Source: Terrabacter sp. Ter38 (GTDB lineage Bacteria > Actinomycetota > Actinomycetes > Actinomycetales > Dermatophilaceae). From it: a DNA stretch of 64,000 bases. Shown here in pieces: positions 62,985-64,000 of this stretch. The stretch's first letter is position 1. Every line of letters begins with the position of its first letter. The stretch covers positions 62,001 through 126,000 of the forward strand of contig NZ_JALJRZ010000004.1 in assembly GCF_024519435.1 (NCBI RefSeq). Direction: 5' to 3'. The notes beneath the pieces were generated by a model. The model saw only the letters and a list, made by a program, of their open reading frames with translations, was not told the origin of the DNA and did no database searches. A program made the position numbers and the translations under genes.

Positions 62985-63191
62985 CTTGGCAGCCGCCAGT
63001 CGGCGAACCGAGCGACGGGCCGGGAGACCGACAGGGCCGCGTCGGCGGGCCTGACCTCGAGGCCGCGTGCGAGGTGGGCAGCAGCCCTGCGGTGACTAGA
63101 GGTGCGCGAACGTCGCGATGCCGGCAGAACCGAGCCCGACGAGGATGCGGCGGTACTCGCGGCTCGCGGGGAGGCGTCCGGCCGAGGTCAT
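62985..63191 (-). pseudogene. remnant of an MFS transporter gene (N-terminal part)
   Basis: From ATG 63191 the frame reads MTSAGRLPASREYRR then ILVGLGSAGIATFAHL, a typical MFS start. The next codon is TAG (63098-63096) where Tyr is expected before SPQG. One base missing then shifts the frame (GLLP becomes unreadable). Another frame resumes with RGLEVRPADAALSVS, the usual continuation, and is lost near 62990. No downstream MFS helices were found. It looks like a decayed, mostly deleted transporter. Confidence 0.7.
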
Positions 63192-63232
63192 GCGCTCGAC
63201 GCCAGGTCGTTCAGATCGTGCGCACGCCTCGC

Positions 63233-63409
63233 TCAGCCGGCCATCCTGACCACGACGGTGATGAGGCCGGCGACGAGGAGCGCGGCGGCGGCGATGCCCG
63301 CGAAGACGAGCCCGATCCGCGGGTCGCGGCCCTTGCGGCCGGGTCCCTCGACGGGCTCCGACCCGACCTGGTCGACGAGGTGCTGCGGGCCGTTCGGTCC
63401 TGCGTTCAT
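63233..63409 (-). CDS. 58-residue single-pass membrane protein
   Basis: This small gene reads MNAGPNGPQHLVDQVG, then a Gly/Arg/Asp-rich stretch and one hydrophobic helix (IGLVFAGIAAAALLVAGLITVVV) with RMAG at the end. Third positions are almost all G or C. GGAG lies 7 bases before ATG 63409. It has no named family. It is followed by the decayed MFS gene on the same strand. Confidence 0.7.
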   Translation of the reverse strand: MNAGPNGPQHLVDQVGSEPVEGPGRKGRDPRIGLVFAGIAAAALLVAGLITVVVRMAG

Positions 63410-63510
63410 GGGAGCTCCATCGGTCGGGTCCTGCGGTCACGGTGCCTGGGCACGGCAAACGAGCCTATCGCCGAACAGGTCACGCGCGTCGTGGGCGGGC
63501 CGGCCCGTCG

Positions 63511-64000
63511 TCAGACAGCCGCGGACTCGTCGATCTCCCTGGCGGAGTCGCCGAGGGCCGCGTGGAGGGTGCGGGCGCCGCGGACGGGGTCGCCGAGGAG
63601 GCGGGTCGCGTGGCAGAGCTGGGCGGCGTCGTCGGTGGCGCCCGCCGCCGCGACGTGCACGGGCGTGGAGCGGGCGACGCGGCGCAGCGCGGGCGCGTGG
63701 GCGGCGAAGGCGGTGGCCCGGCGTGCCGCGACGACGACGACCTCGGGCTGGAGCGTCCGGCAGGTCAGGGCGAGCTCTGCGGAGGGTGTGTCGGCCCCGA
63801 GGTAGCAGGTGCGCCAGCCGAGGCGCGAGAGCACGATCGCGGTGGCCATGAGCCCGAACTCGTGCTGCTCGCCGGGCATGCACGCGAGCACGGCGAGGGG
63901 ACCCTCGGGGCGTTCGTCGGCCCCCATGAGCACCGAGAGCCGCGAGCGCAGGACGTTGCTCGCGAAGTGCTCCTGGGCCACGCCGATCGACCCGGTCGAC
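63511..64000 (-). CDS. MerR-type regulator with B12-binding domain, C-terminal part (runs off the window)
   Basis: Only the last 163 residues lie in the window. They contain the cobalamin-binding region of CarH/LitR-like light regulators: AQEHFASNVLRSRL (four-helix cap with the Glu-His pair), ACMPGEQHEFGLMATAIVLSRLGWRTCYLGADTP (B12-binding Rossmann part, with the His of the binding loop), then VVVVAARR. The frame continues unbroken past 64000, so the MerR HTH should lie beyond. CarH-like proteins bind adenosylcobalamin as a light sensor and repress carotenoid genes. Redox or B12 sensing is an alternative. Confidence 0.88.
   Translation of the reverse strand, partial: STGSIGVAQEHFASNVLRSRLSVLMGADERPEGPLAVLACMPGEQHEFGLMATAIVLSRLGWRTCYLGADTPSAELALTCRTLQPEVVVVAARRATAFAAHAPALRRVARSTPVHVAAAGATDDAAQLCHATRLLGDPVRGARTLHAALGDSAREIDESAAV

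Overview
The window is very GC-rich (roughly 70% or more by eye) and densely coding. Near-universal G/C third codon positions, a BldC-like MerR protein, a single-chain biotin carboxylase and many genes starting right behind a TANNNT-type -10 box all point to a high-GC actinomycete. The gene repertoire would fit Intrasporangiaceae, but that placement is inference. No rRNA, tRNA, CRISPR array, insertion sequence or prophage core was recognised.

Layout. 0.3-16.2 kb is mostly a molybdoenzyme district: an aldo/keto reductase, then a form II CO-dehydrogenase-type operon (coxS-coxL-coxM-coxG). Further along, mixed with unrelated genes (ornithine-cyclodeaminase-like protein, sdaA, a GH1 glycosidase, an ABC-F protein, a YciI-like protein), come moeA, fdhD and mobA, which build, sulfurate and diversify the molybdenum cofactor. 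16.5-24.6 kb encodes cell-surface and exported proteins: an M4 metalloprotease, a lipoprotein, an N-acetylmuramoyl-L-alanine amidase, a MecA-type penicillin-binding lipoprotein and a polytopic membrane protein. 24.7-33.2 kb holds housekeeping and small genes: GNAT-like protein, App1-type phosphatase, Fpg/Nei glycosylase, lipoprotein, CD225 protein, rhodanese, a GntR/DUF1648 pair, pdxY and an AAA ATPase. 33.3-38.4 kb is the least recognisable part, with a 749-residue cysteine-patterned repeat protein, a DUF1801 protein, an HNH-nuclease lipoprotein and a YdcF-like protein.

38.5-48.5 kb carries acyl-CoA chemistry (AMP-binding ligase plus enoyl-CoA hydratase; a fused 1845-residue acyl-CoA carboxylase). 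It also holds a conserved-looking trio: a sulfite-oxidase-fold molybdoprotein, a flavin reductase and a DUF6510 zinc ribbon. 48.6-55.2 kb contains an XRE/NTPase regulator, hemerythrin, APH-like kinase, thymidine-kinase-like protein, O-methyltransferase and RidA. 55.2-62.5 kb is a tightly overlapping five-gene operon (SWIM zinc finger, DUF5691, MoxR AAA+ ATPase, DUF5682, VWA protein). It has no assigned function and is the best candidate here for an under-described system. The window ends with a BldC-like regulator, the remains of an MFS transporter gene, a 58-residue membrane protein and the 3' part of a MerR/B12-binding light-type regulator.

Two patterns run across the whole window. GTATGCC/GGCATAC is strongly over-represented in genes (several frames) and between genes. 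Several intergenic regions hold long nested inverted repeats.
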